From NCBI RefSeq assembly GCF_016592575.1, contig NZ_AP017470.1, forward strand, positions 1,448,501 to 1,512,500: 64,000 nt of DNA. Reading direction: 5' to 3'. A program made the position numbers and the translations under genes. The notes under the pieces are model-generated. The model was not told the DNA's origin and did no database searches. It saw nothing but the letters and a program-made list of their open reading frames with translations. The DNA comes from Thermotomaculum hydrothermale (lineage in GTDB: Bacteria; Acidobacteriota; Holophagae; Thermotomaculales; Thermotomaculaceae). Each line of letters starts with the position of its first letter. Position 1 is the first letter of the stretch. This document shows positions 26,328 through 36,668 of the stretch, one piece after another.

Positions 26328-27700
26328 CTTCTTCCCCTCACTCTGCCCTTTTGCATAATACCGTCATAATGCCTCATTAAGAGATGTGATTCTACCTGAC
26401 TCACAAATTCCATTGCCACACCTACAACAATGAGCAATGATGTTCCGCCAAAGTAAAAGTTAAAACCTAACCCGTTTTTAATAAATTCAGGAACTACTCT
26501 GTCAAGGAAGTCCCCTATAAAAGGAGTTGCCTCAACATGGATACCTGACATTAAAATCATAGGAATAATTGAAACAACAGAAAGGTATATACCACCCCAG
26601 AATGTTAACTTTGTAAGAATATCATCAATGTAATCAGCTGTCGCCTTCCCTGGTCTAATCCCTGGGATAAACCCTCCGTACTTTTTCAAATTTTCCGCAG
26701 TATCAACCGGGTTAAAAATAATCGCGGTATAGAAAAAGGTAAAGAATATAATTGCTGCAATATAGAGAATGACGTACATAGGCATTCCGTACCCGAAGTA
26801 AGATAAAAATTTTGTCAAAGATTGGGAACGGAATATCTTTGCCAGAGTCATTGGAAACATTACAAGTGCCTGAGCAAAGATTATTGGGATAACACCGGAT
26901 ACATTAACCTTTATAGGCAAGTAACTTGCCTGACCGGTATTTCCTCTTAAACCAGATACCCTTCTCGCATAGTGTATTGGGATTCTCCTCTGGCCGCTTT
27001 CAAAGAATACAACAAATGCCGTTACAGCAAGCATAAAAGCAAACACAAAGAGAACAACAATTAAACTCTTATCCCCGTTCTTTAAATCAAGCAGTACAGA
27101 AACAACAGCCTGAGGCAACCTAACAAGAATACCCCAGTAGATTATCAATGAAATACCGTTTCCAATTCCCCTTTCTGTTATCTGCTCTCCCAACCACATT
27201 ATTACAAGGGTACCGGTTACAAGGGTTAAAACAGTAAGAAGTTTAAACCCCCAGCCCGGGTTTGTAACAATGTGTGCTCCTGATGGACTCTGTAAAGATT
27301 CAAGCAAGGTTGCAATACCGAAAGCCTGCAAAGCAGAAAACACAACAGTTAAATATCTTGTGTACTGGGTTATCTTCTTTCTTCCCTGCTCCCCTTCCTT
27401 CTTTAACTGGTCAAGGTAAGGCACCATTACCGTTAAAAGCTCCAATAAAATTGAAGCAGTAATGTAGGGCATAATACCTAAAGCAAAGATTGAAGCGTTT
27501 TTAAACGCTCCACCAGAAAACAAATCAAGAAAACCTAACACTGTACTCTTTTGAGAATCAAACCACTCAAGCAGTGCCGACAAATCAATAGCTGGAATTG
27601 TAATGTGAGCTCCTAACCTGTAGATAAAAAGCATTGCAAAAGTAAATATCAATCTTTTACGGAGCTCTTCAATTTTCCAGATATTTCTAAATGTCTCCAT
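26324..27700 (-). CDS. secY: Protein translocase subunit SecY
   Basis: 458 residues with ten membrane helices; plug and lateral-gate region near SGGAFKNASIFALGIMPYITASI, and cytoplasmic loop GQRRIPIHYARR. It is the channel of the Sec translocon with SecE (encoded in this window). The ATG overlaps the rplO stop in TGATG; an in-frame GTG one codon upstream is equally possible. Confidence 0.96.
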   Translation of the reverse strand: METFRNIWKIEELRKRLIFTFAMLFIYRLGAHITIPAIDLSALLEWFDSQKSTVLGFLDLFSGGAFKNASIFALGIMPYITASILLELLTVMVPYLDQLKKEGEQGRKKITQYTRYLTVVFSALQAFGIATLLESLQSPSGAHIVTNPGWGFKLLTVLTLVTGTLVIMWLGEQITERGIGNGISLIIYWGILVRLPQAVVSVLLDLKNGDKSLIVVLFVFAFMLAVTAFVVFFESGQRRIPIHYARRVSGLRGNTGQASYLPIKVNVSGVIPIIFAQALVMFPMTLAKIFRSQSLTKFLSYFGYGMPMYVILYIAAIIFFTFFYTAIIFNPVDTAENLKKYGGFIPGIRPGKATADYIDDILTKLTFWGGIYLSVVSIIPMILMSGIHVEATPFIGDFLDRVVPEFIKNGLGFNFYFGGTSLLIVVGVAMEFVSQVESHLLMRHYDGIMQKGRVRGRR

Positions 27701-28149
27701 CACGGCTCAAGTACCTCACACTTTCCGCCCGCTTTTTCAATTTTTTCACGGGCTGATTTACTGAACTTATGGGCTCTTACAGTAACAGGCCTGTTTATTT
27801 CACCGTTACCTAAAATCTTAATACCGTCTTTAATGTCTTTAACTATTCCTTTGTTTATAAAATCATCTACAGTAATAACATCCTGGTTCTCAAAAAGTGC
27901 AAGCATTGTGAGATTAATTCCAACATATTCCTTCTTGAAAGGATAGTTAGAAAATCCCCTCTTAGGGAGCCTTCTAACAAGTGGCATCTGCCCACCTTCA
28001 AAACCAAACCTTCTTGAGTAACCTGAACGGGATTTCTGCCCTTTATGACCTCTTCCCGCTGTTTTGCCTTTTCCTGAGCCGGGGCCTCTTCCAACCCTTA
28101 TCTTCCTGCGGGTTGCACCCTCATTCGGTCTAATTTCATTTATTTTCAT
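27700..28149 (-). CDS. rplO: 50S ribosomal protein L15
   Basis: 149 residues, MKINEIRPNEGATRRKIRVG, then the glycine-rich GRGPGSGKGKTAGRGHKGQKSR arm that penetrates 23S rRNA, and a globular C-terminal domain. It is the gene before secY in the spc operon; AGGAG lies 7 bases upstream of the ATG. Confidence 0.96.
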   Translation of the reverse strand: MKINEIRPNEGATRRKIRVGRGPGSGKGKTAGRGHKGQKSRSGYSRRFGFEGGQMPLVRRLPKRGFSNYPFKKEYVGINLTMLALFENQDVITVDDFINKGIVKDIKDGIKILGNGEINRPVTVRAHKFSKSAREKIEKAGGKCEVLEP

Positions 28150-28160
28150 CTTGCACTCCT

Positions 28161-28358
28161 TTAATCAACTTCTTTTTCTTCAAGAATTTCTACAAGATGA
28201 GGTATTTTGTTGATCTGCCCTCTAATTTCAGGGACATCATCAACCACCCTTACCTGATTTAATTTTCTAAATCCCAAACTTTTGAGAATTCTTTTGTGTT
28301 TTTCAGGGCGGCCGATACCGCTTCTAATTTGCTTTATAACCAATACCTTCTTGCCCAT
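28161..28358 (-). CDS. rpmD: 50S ribosomal protein L30
   Basis: 65 residues. VLVIKQIRSGIGRPEKHKRI and LGFRKLNQVRVV are typical of L30, a small 5S-neighbour protein absent in some bacteria. The first base overlaps the rpsE stop. Confidence 0.95.
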   Translation of the reverse strand: MGKKVLVIKQIRSGIGRPEKHKRILKSLGFRKLNQVRVVDDVPEIRGQINKIPHLVEILEEKEVD

Positions 28359-28873
28359 TATTCACCACCCTCTTCTCTTTCTTTTTCCCTGGCTGAACCA
28401 AACCTCATTTCCATAATTTCTTCAGGATATTTAAGCTGTTTCAAAGCATCAATAGTCGCCTTAACAACATTATGAGGATTGGTTGAGCCATAACACTTTG
28501 TAACAATATCCTTAATACCTGCAGATTCAACAACCGCTCTAACAGTTGCCCCTGCAATAACTCCGGTACCAGGTTTTGCTGGTTTCAACATAACCCTTGA
28601 TGCACCGAAGTGTCCCCAAACTTCATAAGGAATAGTGTGGTTTACAATAGGGACTTCAATAAGGTTTTTCTTAGCCTTTTTAATCCCTTTTCTGATTGCG
28701 GCAGGTACTTCAAGGGCTTTTCCTAAACCATAGCCAACTTTGCCCTTTTCGTCACCGACAACACAAAGAGCGTTGAAGCTAAAGTTTTTACCACCCTTAA
28801 CAACCTTTGTAACCCTGCCGATATAAACCACTCTATCAACAAATTCGTCCTGTGTCTGGCTGATGTTAACCAA
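28358..28873 (-). CDS. rpsE: 30S ribosomal protein S5
   Basis: 171 residues: N-terminal dsRNA-binding fold ([19 protein letters not shown]), [19 protein letters not shown], and a C-terminal domain with [20 protein letters not shown]5 affects decoding fidelity. The start is TTG, supported by AGGAGG about 5 bases before it. Confidence 0.96.
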   Translation of the reverse strand: MVNISQTQDEFVDRVVYIGRVTKVVKGGKNFSFNALCVVGDEKGKVGYGLGKALEVPAAIRKGIKKAKKNLIEVPIVNHTIPYEVWGHFGASRVMLKPAKPGTGVIAGATVRAVVESAGIKDIVTKCYGSTNPHNVVKATIDALKQLKYPEEIMEMRFGSAREKEREEGGE

Positions 28874-28888
28874 CTGCCCCTCCTATAT

Positions 28889-29254
28889 TTAGAATTTTAA
28901 TCCTTTTTCTCTTGCTGCATCTGCAAGGGCTTTAACTCTTCCGTGATAGATATATCCGCCCCTGTCAAAAACAACCTTGTCAATACCCTTTTCAAGCAGC
29001 CTTTCAGCGATTAATTCGCCTACCTTTTTGGCAGCCTCAACATTCCCACCGTAATTCACTTTGCCTTTAAGCGCCTTATCCATTGTTGATGCAGCGGCAA
29101 TTGTTACCCTTTTATCATCATCAATTGCCTGCACATAGATATGTTTAAGGCTTTTGTAAACTGCCAATCTTGGTCTTTCAGCAGTGCCATGAATCTTGGC
29201 TCTTATTCTCTTTTTTATATGCAATCTTCTTTCATTACGAGACTTAAACCTCAT
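28889..29254 (-). CDS. rplR: 50S ribosomal protein L18
   Basis: 121 residues. Basic N-terminus [18 protein letters not shown], then [20 protein letters not shown] and C-terminal [21 protein letters not shown]18 binds 5S rRNA. The ATG has GGGGGATG before it. Confidence 0.96.
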   Translation of the reverse strand: MRFKSRNERRLHIKKRIRAKIHGTAERPRLAVYKSLKHIYVQAIDDDKRVTIAAASTMDKALKGKVNYGGNVEAAKKVGELIAERLLEKGIDKVVFDRGGYIYHGRVKALADAAREKGLKF

Positions 29255-29266
29255 CTCATCCCCCTA

Positions 29267-29806
29267 TTATTTACCTGTCTTACCCTGTTTGAGGATAATT
29301 TGTTCGTCTACATACCTTACGCCTTTGCCTTTGTATGCGTCAGGCTCTCTAAACCTTCTAATTACAGCGGCTACTTCTCCAACCTTCTGCTTATCGTATC
29401 CTTCAACAGTGATGATATTCTGTTTTGCATCAACAGAGATTTCTATGCCGTCAGGAATATTGAAATTAATGGGATGAGAATACCCCAAATTTAACTCTAA
29501 CACTCTGCCTTTTAAAGCAGCTTTATAACCTGTACCAATAATCTGAAGTTGTTTTTTAAACCCTTGAGTTACTCCTATAACCGAATTGTTTAAAAGCGCC
29601 CTTGTTAAGCCGTGAAAACTTTTAGTTTGTTTGTCTTCAGACTGCCTTTTAACATAAATTGTGTTTTCTTCAAGGGTAACTTCTATCTTTGGAGGTACAG
29701 GGGTTTTTAATACCCCTTTGGGCCCTTTAACTTCTACTTCATTTGGTTTAATGGTGACCTGAACTCCGGCTGGAACCGGGATTGGTTTTACTCCTATCCT
29801 TGACAT
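29267..29806 (-). CDS. rplF: 50S ribosomal protein L6
   Basis: 179 residues with the duplicated L6 fold: MSRIGVKPIPVPAGVQV, VKGPKGVL and the C-terminal REPDAYKGKGVRY motif. It lies near the sarcin-ricin region of 23S rRNA. GGAGG precedes the ATG. Confidence 0.96.
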   Translation of the reverse strand: MSRIGVKPIPVPAGVQVTIKPNEVEVKGPKGVLKTPVPPKIEVTLEENTIYVKRQSEDKQTKSFHGLTRALLNNSVIGVTQGFKKQLQIIGTGYKAALKGRVLELNLGYSHPINFNIPDGIEISVDAKQNIITVEGYDKQKVGEVAAVIRRFREPDAYKGKGVRYVDEQIILKQGKTGK

Positions 29807-29818
29807 AATTTCCTCCCG

Positions 29819-30211
29819 CTACCAAACCCTGCAAATAACTTCGCCGCCAACGCCAAGTTCTTTTGCTTTTTTACTGGTTACTACCCCTTTTGAGGTGGAA
29901 ACAATTGCAATTCCATAGCCACCTAAAACCTCAGGCAACTCATCTACGCCCTTATAAACCCTTCTTGAAGGCTTGGAAACCCTTTCAATTCCGTGAATTA
30001 CAGGTTCGTCTTTGTGATACTTTAGATAGATAACAATCTTTTCTTTGCCTTCATCATTAACAACCTTGAAGTTTTTAATATATCCTTCTTCCTTTAAGAT
30101 TTCAGTTATAGTCTTCTTCATCCTGGAAGAAGGCACTTCTACCTTTTCATGCTTTGCCATAATAGCATTTCTTACTCTTGTTAACATATCTGCAATAGGA
30201 TCAGTATACAT
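29819..30211 (-). CDS. rpsH: 30S ribosomal protein S8
   Basis: 130 residues: [19 protein letters not shown] at the N-terminus and the [21 protein letters not shown]-terminal domain that binds the central 16S domain. In E. coli S8 represses the spc operon; no matching operator was found between rplX and rplE here. Confidence 0.96.
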   Translation of the reverse strand: MYTDPIADMLTRVRNAIMAKHEKVEVPSSRMKKTITEILKEEGYIKNFKVVNDEGKEKIVIYLKYHKDEPVIHGIERVSKPSRRVYKGVDELPEVLGGYGIAIVSTSKGVVTSKKAKELGVGGEVICRVW

Positions 30212-30223
30212 GCCTTCACTCCT

Positions 30224-30409
30224 TTACCAACTTGCTTTTCTTACGCCGGGCAACAGCCCTTCGTTTGCCAATTTTCTTAAACAAATTCTGCAAAGCCCAA
30301 ACTTTCTATAGTAAGCTCTGGGTCTTCCACAAATTTTACAACGATTTTTCTGCCTAACTTTAAACTTAGGCTTTTTATTTGCCTTTGCTATACTTGCAGT
30401 TCTTGCCAT
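30224..30409 (-). CDS. rpsN: 30S ribosomal protein S14 (zinc-type)
   Basis: 61 residues, the short form with C24-x2-C27 and C40-x2-C43 ([20 protein letters not shown]). The short zinc form is common in Gram-positive, thermophilic and deep lineages, while the 100-residue form lacks cysteines. Position between rplE and rpsH is standard. Confidence 0.96.
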   Translation of the reverse strand: MARTASIAKANKKPKFKVRQKNRCKICGRPRAYYRKFGLCRICLRKLANEGLLPGVRKASW

Positions 30410-30421
30410 ACCTACTCCTTA

Positions 30422-30961
30422 CTATTTTCTAAACGGCATTCCGAGGTATTCAAGAAGTTTTTTCGCTTCCTCGTCAGTTTTTGCCGTTGTTACAATAGTG
30501 ATATTCAATCCCCTTGGAACATCAACCTTGTTGTAATCAACTTCAGGGAAAATCAACTGGTCTTTAATTCCTATGGTGTAGTTTCCCCTTCCATCAAATG
30601 CATTTGGGTTTAAACCCCTGAAGTCCTTGATTCTTGGAATATCAATGTTAATCAACTTGTCTAAAAAGTGAAACATTCTATCGCCCCTTAAGGTTACCCT
30701 GCAACCAATGGGCATACCTTCTCTTAATTTAAATGCAGCGATAGACTTTTTAGCCCTTGTAATTACTGCCCTCTGCCCAGCAATCATAGTAAGGGTTTCA
30801 GCAGCAATATCAAGGGTTTTCATATTCTGGGCACCTTCACCTACGCCCATATTGAGAGACACTTTCTCAATCTTGGGCACCTGATGAATGTTCTTGTATC
30901 CGAAGTCTTTCATTAACTTCGGTACAACTTCATTCTTATATTTCTCTAACAACCTTGACAT
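30422..30961 (-). CDS. rplE: 50S ribosomal protein L5
   Basis: 179 residues. [36 protein letters not shown] and [17 protein letters not shown] are the L5 signatures. It attaches 5S rRNA to the large subunit and contacts the P-site tRNA. AGGAG before the ATG. Confidence 0.96.
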   Translation of the reverse strand: MSRLLEKYKNEVVPKLMKDFGYKNIHQVPKIEKVSLNMGVGEGAQNMKTLDIAAETLTMIAGQRAVITRAKKSIAAFKLREGMPIGCRVTLRGDRMFHFLDKLINIDIPRIKDFRGLNPNAFDGRGNYTIGIKDQLIFPEVDYNKVDVPRGLNITIVTTAKTDEEAKKLLEYLGMPFRK

Positions 30962-30970
30962 ACTTCACTC

Positions 30971-31303
30971 CTACGCTTTGTCAATCATTCCATTGCATTT
31001 TTTACAAATTCTAACCCTTTTGCCATCTTTCAATTCTTTTCTACCAACCCTTGTGGGTTTCCCGCATTCAGGACAAATTACCATAACATTTGAGATGTGA
31101 ATAGGCGCTTCCATTTCTTCAATTCCACCCTGAATTCCTGCGCCTGGATTTGGTCTTACATGCTTTTTAACATAATTGATTCCTTCAACCAAAACCCTCT
31201 CTTTCTTCAAATCCACATCAAGCACAATGCCGGTTTTACCTTTGTCTTTTCCGGCAAGGATTAAAACTTTATCCTTTTTCTTTACCTTAGCCTTTCTCAA
31301 CAT
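30971..31303 (-). CDS. rplX: 50S ribosomal protein L24
   Basis: 110 residues. KOW motif VKKKDKVLILAGKDKGKTG, then NYVKKHVRPN. The C-terminal third carries CPEC and CKKC pairs, a probable zinc site found in many non-enterobacterial L24. I start at the ATG preceded by GAGGTG; the frame extends 10 codons upstream into rplN but has no ribosome site there. Confidence 0.95.
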   Translation of the reverse strand: MLRKAKVKKKDKVLILAGKDKGKTGIVLDVDLKKERVLVEGINYVKKHVRPNPGAGIQGGIEEMEAPIHISNVMVICPECGKPTRVGRKELKDGKRVRICKKCNGMIDKA

Positions 31304-31313
31304 AGTGCACCTC

Positions 31314-31682
31314 TTACAGAACCTCAGGAGCAAGGGAAACTATTTTCATAAAACCTTTTTCCCTTAACTCTCTGGCAACAGGCCCGAAAACACGGGTACC
31401 TATTGGTTCATTTTCGTTGTTAATCAAAACAGCTGCATTTTCATCAAATCTAATATAGCTTCCGTCTTTTCTTCTAATTTCTTTTCTCTGCCTTACAATG
31501 ACAGCCTTAACCTTTTTTACCTTTTTCTCATTCCAGGAAGGTGACGCTTCTTTAACGGAAGCCCTGATTATATCACCTACTTTTGCATACTGCCCGACAT
31601 TTGAACCAATCGGGTGAATGCACATAATCTTTTTAGCACCTGAATTATCTGCAACTTTTAGAATAGTTCCCATCTGTATCAT
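31314..31682 (-). CDS. rplN: 50S ribosomal protein L14
   Basis: 122 residues, [20 protein letters not shown] and [21 protein letters not shown]14 forms an intersubunit bridge. GGGGTAGG lies before the ATG. It is one of the most conserved genes in the block. Confidence 0.96.
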   Translation of the reverse strand: MIQMGTILKVADNSGAKKIMCIHPIGSNVGQYAKVGDIIRASVKEASPSWNEKKVKKVKAVIVRQRKEIRRKDGSYIRFDENAAVLINNENEPIGTRVFGPVARELREKGFMKIVSLAPEVL

Positions 31683-31703
31683 AGCCTACCCCTCTCACAC
31701 AAA

Positions 31704-31958
31704 TTAAAGTTTTTCTGCTCTTTCAAGTATCCTCTTCAAGCGCCATCTTTTCCTTTTGCTTAAAGGCCTTGACTCAATAATTTCAACCTTATCCCCGATA
31801 CCACACTCATTGTTCGGGTCATGAGCCATATACTTTTTAGACCTTTTGATGTACTTCTTATAAAGAGGATGCATAACAAGTGTTTCTACTTTTACGACAA
31901 TAGATTTGTCCATCTTGTCGCTTACCACTTCACCGATTAACACTTTCCTATTTTGCAT
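31704..31958 (-). CDS. rpsQ: 30S ribosomal protein S17
   Basis: 84 residues, OB fold: [19 protein letters not shown] and [23 protein letters not shown]. It binds helix 11 of 16S rRNA. The start overlaps the end of rpmC by 11 bases; GGAGA lies 7 bases upstream. Confidence 0.95.
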   Translation of the reverse strand: MQNRKVLIGEVVSDKMDKSIVVKVETLVMHPLYKKYIKRSKKYMAHDPNNECGIGDKVEIIESRPLSKRKRWRLKRILERAEKL

Positions 31959-32151
31959 CGTTTAATCTCCTTTTTTCACTGAGAATTGTGTAAAGCCTCG
32001 CAATTTCTTTTTTTGTCTGCCTTAACTTTGAAGTGTTTTCAAGTTGCCCCAAAGCATGCTGAAAACGAAGCTTAAACAACTCCTGCTTTTTATCCGCCAC
32101 TAAAGCCTCTATTTCCTGAATTGTTAACTCTCTTATCTCTTTTGCTCTCAT
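31948..32151 (-). CDS. rpmC: 50S ribosomal protein L29
   Basis: 67 residues, two helices: [20 protein letters not shown] and [21 protein letters not shown]29 lies at the exit tunnel and helps dock the signal recognition particle. GGGAGG before the ATG. Confidence 0.95.
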   Translation of the reverse strand: MRAKEIRELTIQEIEALVADKKQELFKLRFQHALGQLENTSKLRQTKKEIARLYTILSEKRRLNDAK

Positions 32152-32162
32152 CTCAAGCCTCC

Positions 32163-32573
32163 CTACTTCATTCTCTCTACAAACTGGGTTTTTATAGGAA
32201 GCTTAGCAGCAGCAAGCTCAAAGGCTCTGTGTGCAAGCTCTTTGGGAACTCCCTCAATTTCAAAGAGCACCTTACCTGGCTTAACAACAGCAACCCAGCC
32301 TTCGGGAGAACCTTTACCTTTACCCATTCTTGTTTCAGCAGGCTTTTTGGTGTAAGGCTTATCAGGGAACATTCTAATCCAGATTTTTCCACCTCTTTTT
32401 ACATGCCTTGTGATTGCAATACGGGCAGCCTCAATTTGCCTGTTTGTTATCCAGGCACTTTCAAGAGCCTGAAGCCCGTATTCTCCGAAAGCAACGGTAG
32501 TGCCCCTTGTTGCCTTACCCTTTACTCTGCCTTTTTGTTGTTTTCTATACTTAACTTTCTTTGGCATTAACAT
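32163..32573 (-). CDS. rplP: 50S ribosomal protein L16
   Basis: 136 residues: [39 protein letters not shown] and [19 protein letters not shown]. It helps place A-site tRNA. The first ATG is used since GGAGG lies 6 bases before it; the second ATG is too far. Confidence 0.96.
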   Translation of the reverse strand: MLMPKKVKYRKQQKGRVKGKATRGTTVAFGEYGLQALESAWITNRQIEAARIAITRHVKRGGKIWIRMFPDKPYTKKPAETRMGKGKGSPEGWVAVVKPGKVLFEIEGVPKELAHRAFELAAAKLPIKTQFVERMK

Positions 32574-32585
32574 GAGTATCCTCCA

Positions 32586-33254
32586 CTACTTAGCCTTTTT
32601 AACGGCTTTTTTCTCCGGTTTAACAGGCAACTTCTCACCTTTGTTAATCCACACTTTAACACCGATAACACCGTAAGTTGTCATTGATTCTGCAAAGCCG
32701 TAATCAATATCCGCTTTTAAGGTTGAGAGAGTAACTCTTCCAGCAGAATACTCTTCTGAACGAGCAATATCTGCTCCACCTAATCTGCCGGATACCTTAA
32801 TTTTAATCCCCTCAACACCCTTTTTTAAAGCAGCTTCCTGCGCCCTCTTCATTGCTTTTCTAAATGCAACTCTTCTCTCAAGCAAAGAAGCAATCTGCTC
32901 TGCAACAAGCTGTGCATCTGTTTCTGGGTTTTTAACCTGCTCTACATTAACAAAAACATCTTTTTTATTCAGCTTTTTCTGAATTTCTTTTTTTAAATTC
33001 TCAACTTCGGCACCCTTCCTGCCAATAACAATACCAGGTTTTGCGGTATGTATGTTGATTGTGATTTTATCTACAGCTCTCTCTATTTCAATAGAAGAAA
33101 TACCTGCATGATAAAGTCTTTTCTTTAGCCAATTTCTCAAAGCCAGGTCTTCCTGAAGGAAATCGTGATATTCTTTCTCAGCATACCACCTTGATTTCCA
33201 ATTTTTATTGAATCCCAGCCTAAATCCATAAGGATGTACTTTTTGACCCACCAT
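32586..33254 (-). CDS. rpsC: 30S ribosomal protein S3
   Basis: 222 residues. N-terminal [21 protein letters not shown] domain with [13 protein letters not shown]-terminal domain [15 protein letters not shown]3 lines the mRNA entry tunnel. The short basic tail [10 protein letters not shown] is normal. Confidence 0.96.
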   Translation of the reverse strand: MVGQKVHPYGFRLGFNKNWKSRWYAEKEYHDFLQEDLALRNWLKKRLYHAGISSIEIERAVDKITINIHTAKPGIVIGRKGAEVENLKKEIQKKLNKKDVFVNVEQVKNPETDAQLVAEQIASLLERRVAFRKAMKRAQEAALKKGVEGIKIKVSGRLGGADIARSEEYSAGRVTLSTLKADIDYGFAESMTTYGVIGVKVWINKGEKLPVKPEKKAVKKAK

Positions 33255-33264
33255 TCACCTCCAA

Positions 33265-33603
33265 TTACTCTTTCACATCCAATTCAATGGTGATATGTGA
33301 ATATCTTTTTAAAATCCTGACTGCTCTCCCCATTGCTGCAGGTCTGATCCTTTTAAGCATAGGCCCTTTGTCAACAAATGCCTTGCTTACATAAAGGGTG
33401 TCAACATCGATTGCTTCATTTTTGTTTTCTGCATTTGCAATAGCAGACTTTAAAACCTTCTCAACCCTTTTTGCATATGCTTTGGGAGAAGTTCCCAATA
33501 TTGCAAGTGCTTCGTTAACATTTTTCCCTCTAATAGCATTGACAACAATTCTCATTTTCTGAGGAGAACCTTTAATATACTTTCCAACTGCTTTTGCTAT
33601 CAT
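33265..33603 (-). CDS. rplV: 50S ribosomal protein L22
   Basis: 112 residues, [21 protein letters not shown] at the N-terminus and the extended loop with [20 protein letters not shown] that lines the exit tunnel (site of some macrolide resistance changes). Starts with ATG after AGGGGTAAGCC. Confidence 0.96.
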   Translation of the reverse strand: MIAKAVGKYIKGSPQKMRIVVNAIRGKNVNEALAILGTSPKAYAKRVEKVLKSAIANAENKNEAIDVDTLYVSKAFVDKGPMLKRIRPAAMGRAVRILKRYSHITIELDVKE

Positions 33604-33612
33604 GGCTTACCC

Positions 33613-33894
33613 CTACTTCCTTTTTGAACCTTTGTCTTTGCCGGCGTGTCCCCTGAATGTCCTTGTTGGGGAAAATTCGCCTAATTTGTGTCCAACCATG
33701 TTTTCATCCACATATACAGGGATAAACTTCTTTCCGTTGTATACCGCAAAGGTCAACCCAATCATTTCTGGAATAATGGTTGACCTGCGAGACCAGGTTT
33801 TTATTACCGCTTTACTACCAGTCTCTTTAGCCTTTTGAACCTTCTTCAAAAGGTGGTCGTCTACAAAATATCCTTTTTTTAACGATCTACCCAT
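33613..33894 (-). CDS. rpsS: 30S ribosomal protein S19
   Basis: 93 residues, [34 protein letters not shown] and [18 protein letters not shown]. It forms a head complex with S13. GGAGG 7 bases before the ATG. Confidence 0.96.
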   Translation of the reverse strand: MGRSLKKGYFVDDHLLKKVQKAKETGSKAVIKTWSRRSTIIPEMIGLTFAVYNGKKFIPVYVDENMVGHKLGEFSPTRTFRGHAGKDKGSKRK

Positions 33895-33908
33895 CTATAT
33901 CCTCCACC

Positions 33909-34736
33909 TTATGCTTTCCTTCTTCTTACAATGTACTTATCGGTTCTGTGATTTTTCTTCCTGGTTCTGTAACCCTTTGTTGGCCATCCCCATGGTGAGC
34001 ATGAAGGTCTTCCACCAGAAGTTCTACCTTCACCACCACCCATTGGGTGATCAATCGGGTTCATTGCAACACCTCTAACATGAGGTCTTCTGCCTAACCA
34101 CCTGCTTCTTCCTGCTTTTCCAATTTTAATGTTTTCATGTTCCTGATTACTTACCTGCCCAATAGTTGCTCTGCAATTAACATGAACAAGTCTTACTTCA
34201 CCTGAAGGAAGTCTCAAGTGTGCATAGTCTCCCTCTTTTGCTAAAAGCTGAGCATATGTACCAGCACTTCTACATAATTGGGCACCTTTACCAATCTTTA
34301 ACTCAACATTGTGAATCAAGGTACCTACCGGAATGCTTTTTAAAGGAAGGGTATTACCAACCATAATGTCAACATTTTCTCCCGACATTATGGTATCACC
34401 TACCTTTAAACCTTCCGGAGCAATAATGTACCTCTTTTCTCCATCGGCATAAACCACCAAAGCGATCCATGCCGACCTGTTTGGGTCATACTCTATAGAC
34501 ACGACTTTTGCGGGAATATTGTCTTTATTTCTCTTAAAATCAATTATTCTGTAAAGCCTTTTGTGACCGCCACCTCTAAACCTGACCGTAACTCTTCCAA
34601 GATTATTTCTGCCACCCTTAGAATGTAAAGGTTCGGTTAATGATTTTTCAGGCTCTTTCTTAGTGAGCACAGAAAAATCTGCAACCGTCATAAACCTTCT
34701 TGAAGGGGTATATGGTTTAAACTTTTTCAACGCCAT
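33909..34736 (-). CDS. rplB: 50S ribosomal protein L2
   Basis: 275 residues. The conserved [20 protein letters not shown] and [15 protein letters not shown] stretch contains the histidine near the peptidyl-transferase centre; N-terminal [12 protein letters not shown]. The length is normal. Confidence 0.97.
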   Translation of the reverse strand: MALKKFKPYTPSRRFMTVADFSVLTKKEPEKSLTEPLHSKGGRNNLGRVTVRFRGGGHKRLYRIIDFKRNKDNIPAKVVSIEYDPNRSAWIALVVYADGEKRYIIAPEGLKVGDTIMSGENVDIMVGNTLPLKSIPVGTLIHNVELKIGKGAQLCRSAGTYAQLLAKEGDYAHLRLPSGEVRLVHVNCRATIGQVSNQEHENIKIGKAGRSRWLGRRPHVRGVAMNPIDHPMGGGEGRTSGGRPSCSPWGWPTKGYRTRKKNHRTDKYIVRRRKA

Positions 34737-34747
34737 AGCTCACTCTC

Positions 34748-35041
34748 CTAAACATTATCAAAGAAGTCTATCTTCTTTTCTTTATCGGCAAGGTACACAA
34801 TAGCCTTTTTCCAGTCTCTTCTTTTACCTTCAAATCTGCCTAATCTCTTTTTCTTACCTTTTACATTAACTGTCCTGACCGATTTAACTTTAACACCAAA
34901 AATCTTTTCCACAGCCTTCTTAATCTGAGGTTTTGTAGCATCCTTTGCAACCTCAAAAGTATAAGCGTTTTCCCTTTCCTGAAGGAAGGTGCTCCTCTCG
35001 GAAAGAATCGGCCTCAAAATGATATCGTATTCGGTTCTCAT
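34748..35041 (-). CDS. rplW: 50S ribosomal protein L23
   Basis: 97 residues: [19 protein letters not shown] and [21 protein letters not shown]-terminal [21 protein letters not shown]23 docks trigger factor and SRP at the tunnel exit. It overlaps rplD by 4 bases. Confidence 0.96.
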   Translation of the reverse strand: MRTEYDIILRPILSERSTFLQERENAYTFEVAKDATKPQIKKAVEKIFGVKVKSVRTVNVKGKKKRLGRFEGKRRDWKKAIVYLADKEKKIDFFDNV

Positions 35042-35661
35042 CCGAGCACCTCCTCTATTTTCTTTAAACCATCAAGGCTTACAAGAACATAGTCATACTT
35101 CATTAAATCAAATACATTTAAATCAGTTGCCACAAGGGATTTTAATCTCGGGATATTCCTTGAAGAAAGATAGAGGTTTCTATTTAAATTTCCGTCTATC
35201 AAGAGCCCTGAATCAACATTTAACCCTTTGATTACTTTGTCATAAACAAGTTTTGTTTTTGGCTGTTCAATTTCAAACTTGTCAACAACAACAAGCTTTT
35301 CATTTCTAAGCTTGTCAGAAAGGAGCATTTTTACAGCTTTTCTTCTCTTTTTCTTTGGAAATTTAACAGAAAAATCCCTTGGCTGTGGCCCATGAACAGT
35401 TCCGCCACCTACCCATAAAGGAGACCTTATACTTCCATGCCTTGCTCTACCTGTACCTTTTTGTCTCCAGGGTTTCTTTCCTCCACCACTTACATCTTTT
35501 CTATTCTTTGCAGAGGCAGTCCCTACCCTTCTATTTGCAAGGGTTGCATTCAAAGCCTCCCAAACAAGGTGTTCGTTTAACTCTACCTCAAAAATTGAAG
35601 GATTGAGTTCCACCTCATCAACAACCTGGTTGTCTAAATTTATTACTTTCACCTTAGCCAT
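35038..35661 (-). CDS. rplD: 50S ribosomal protein L4
   Basis: 207 residues. The tunnel loop is clear: [38 protein letters not shown]. In E. coli L4 also represses the S10 operon at the rpsJ leader; here rpsJ follows tuf with only 13 bases, so that leader is absent. Confidence 0.96.
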   Translation of the reverse strand: MAKVKVINLDNQVVDEVELNPSIFEVELNEHLVWEALNATLANRRVGTASAKNRKDVSGGGKKPWRQKGTGRARHGSIRSPLWVGGGTVHGPQPRDFSVKFPKKKRRKAVKMLLSDKLRNEKLVVVDKFEIEQPKTKLVYDKVIKGLNVDSGLLIDGNLNRNLYLSSRNIPRLKSLVATDLNVFDLMKYDYVLVSLDGLKKIEEVLG

Positions 35662-35673
35662 AACCTACCCCAC

Positions 35674-36297
35674 TTAAGCCTTATTTATGAAAACATAGCT
35701 GCCACGACTTCCGGGGACAGCACCTTTTACAATTAAAAGGTTATTTTCTTTATCAATACCCACAACTTTCAAACCCTTAACAGTTACCTTCTTATTCCCC
35801 ATCTGTCCAGGAAGTTTTTTCCCAGGGAAAACCCTTGAAGGCCATGCACATTGTCCAATTGAACCGGGTGCTCTGTGGAACATAGAACCGTGAGTTGCTC
35901 TACCGCCGCCAAAGCCATGTCTTTTCATTACGCCCTGGAAACCTTTTCCCTTTGATTTTCCGGTAATATCTACCTTTTCTACACCTTCAAAAATTTCAAC
36001 AGTTACCTTCTGTCCCGGCTCGACTGCATCTCCTCCGTTAGGCTTAAACTCTTTTAAAACCCTCACAGCACCTACTCCAGCTTTTTCAAGGTGTCCCTTA
36101 ATAGGCTTTTTTATATTTTTCGGGTTTATTTTTTCAACAAGACCTAACTGAACGGCTTCATAGTTGTCTTTATCCTTTGTTTTTACCTGAACAACAACAC
36201 ATGGACCCGCTTTTATCAAAGTCACAGGGATAAGCTTTCCATTTTCATCAAATACCTGTGACATTCCGATTTTTTTACCAATAAGTCCGTTAACCAT
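35674..36297 (-). CDS. rplC: 50S ribosomal protein L3
   Basis: 207 residues: GLIGKKIGMSQVFDENG at the N-terminus and FQGVMKRHGFGGGRATHGSM in the loop that reaches the peptidyl-transferase centre. I start at the ATG with GGAGG 8 bases before it; a frame extension of ten codons upstream has no ribosome site. Confidence 0.96.
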   Translation of the reverse strand: MVNGLIGKKIGMSQVFDENGKLIPVTLIKAGPCVVVQVKTKDKDNYEAVQLGLVEKINPKNIKKPIKGHLEKAGVGAVRVLKEFKPNGGDAVEPGQKVTVEIFEGVEKVDITGKSKGKGFQGVMKRHGFGGGRATHGSMFHRAPGSIGQCAWPSRVFPGKKLPGQMGNKKVTVKGLKVVGIDKENNLLIVKGAVPGSRGSYVFINKA

Positions 36298-36331
36298 AAC
36301 ATCTTCCTCCAAATTCAACTGCAACATTTAA

Positions 36332-36655
36332 TTAATTCTTCTTTTCCGTAGCCTTAATCTCCACATTTACTCCTGCCGGGAGCTCAAGCTTCATTAAAGC
36401 TTCAATTGTATTCTCCGTCGGCTCAAGTATATCAATCAATCTTTTATGCACTCTGATTTCAAACTGCTCTCTTGATTTCTTATTTACATGCGGAGACCTG
36501 ATTACGGTAAATCTTGATATTTCGGTAGGAAGAGGGATAGGCCCTGAAACTTCAGAGCCTGTCCTCTTCGCCGTTTCCACAATTTCAGATGTAGATTGAT
36601 CTAACACCCTGTGATCATACGCCTTCAGTCTAATTCTTATTCTATCGCTTTTCAT
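36332..36655 (-). CDS. rpsJ: 30S ribosomal protein S10 / NusE
   Basis: 107 residues: [41 protein letters not shown]10 also acts with NusB in antitermination. It is the first S10-operon gene, 13 bases after tuf. Confidence 0.96.
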   Translation of the reverse strand: MKSDRIRIRLKAYDHRVLDQSTSEIVETAKRTGSEVSGPIPLPTEISRFTVIRSPHVNKKSREQFEIRVHKRLIDILEPTENTIEALMKLELPAGVNVEIKATEKKN

Positions 36656-36668
36656 AAATCAATCTCCA

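Noticed and set aside
36298-36327. Ten-codon upstream extension of rplC
   Set aside because: No Shine-Dalgarno before that ATG; the next ATG has GGAGG at good spacing and gives the usual L3 N-terminus.
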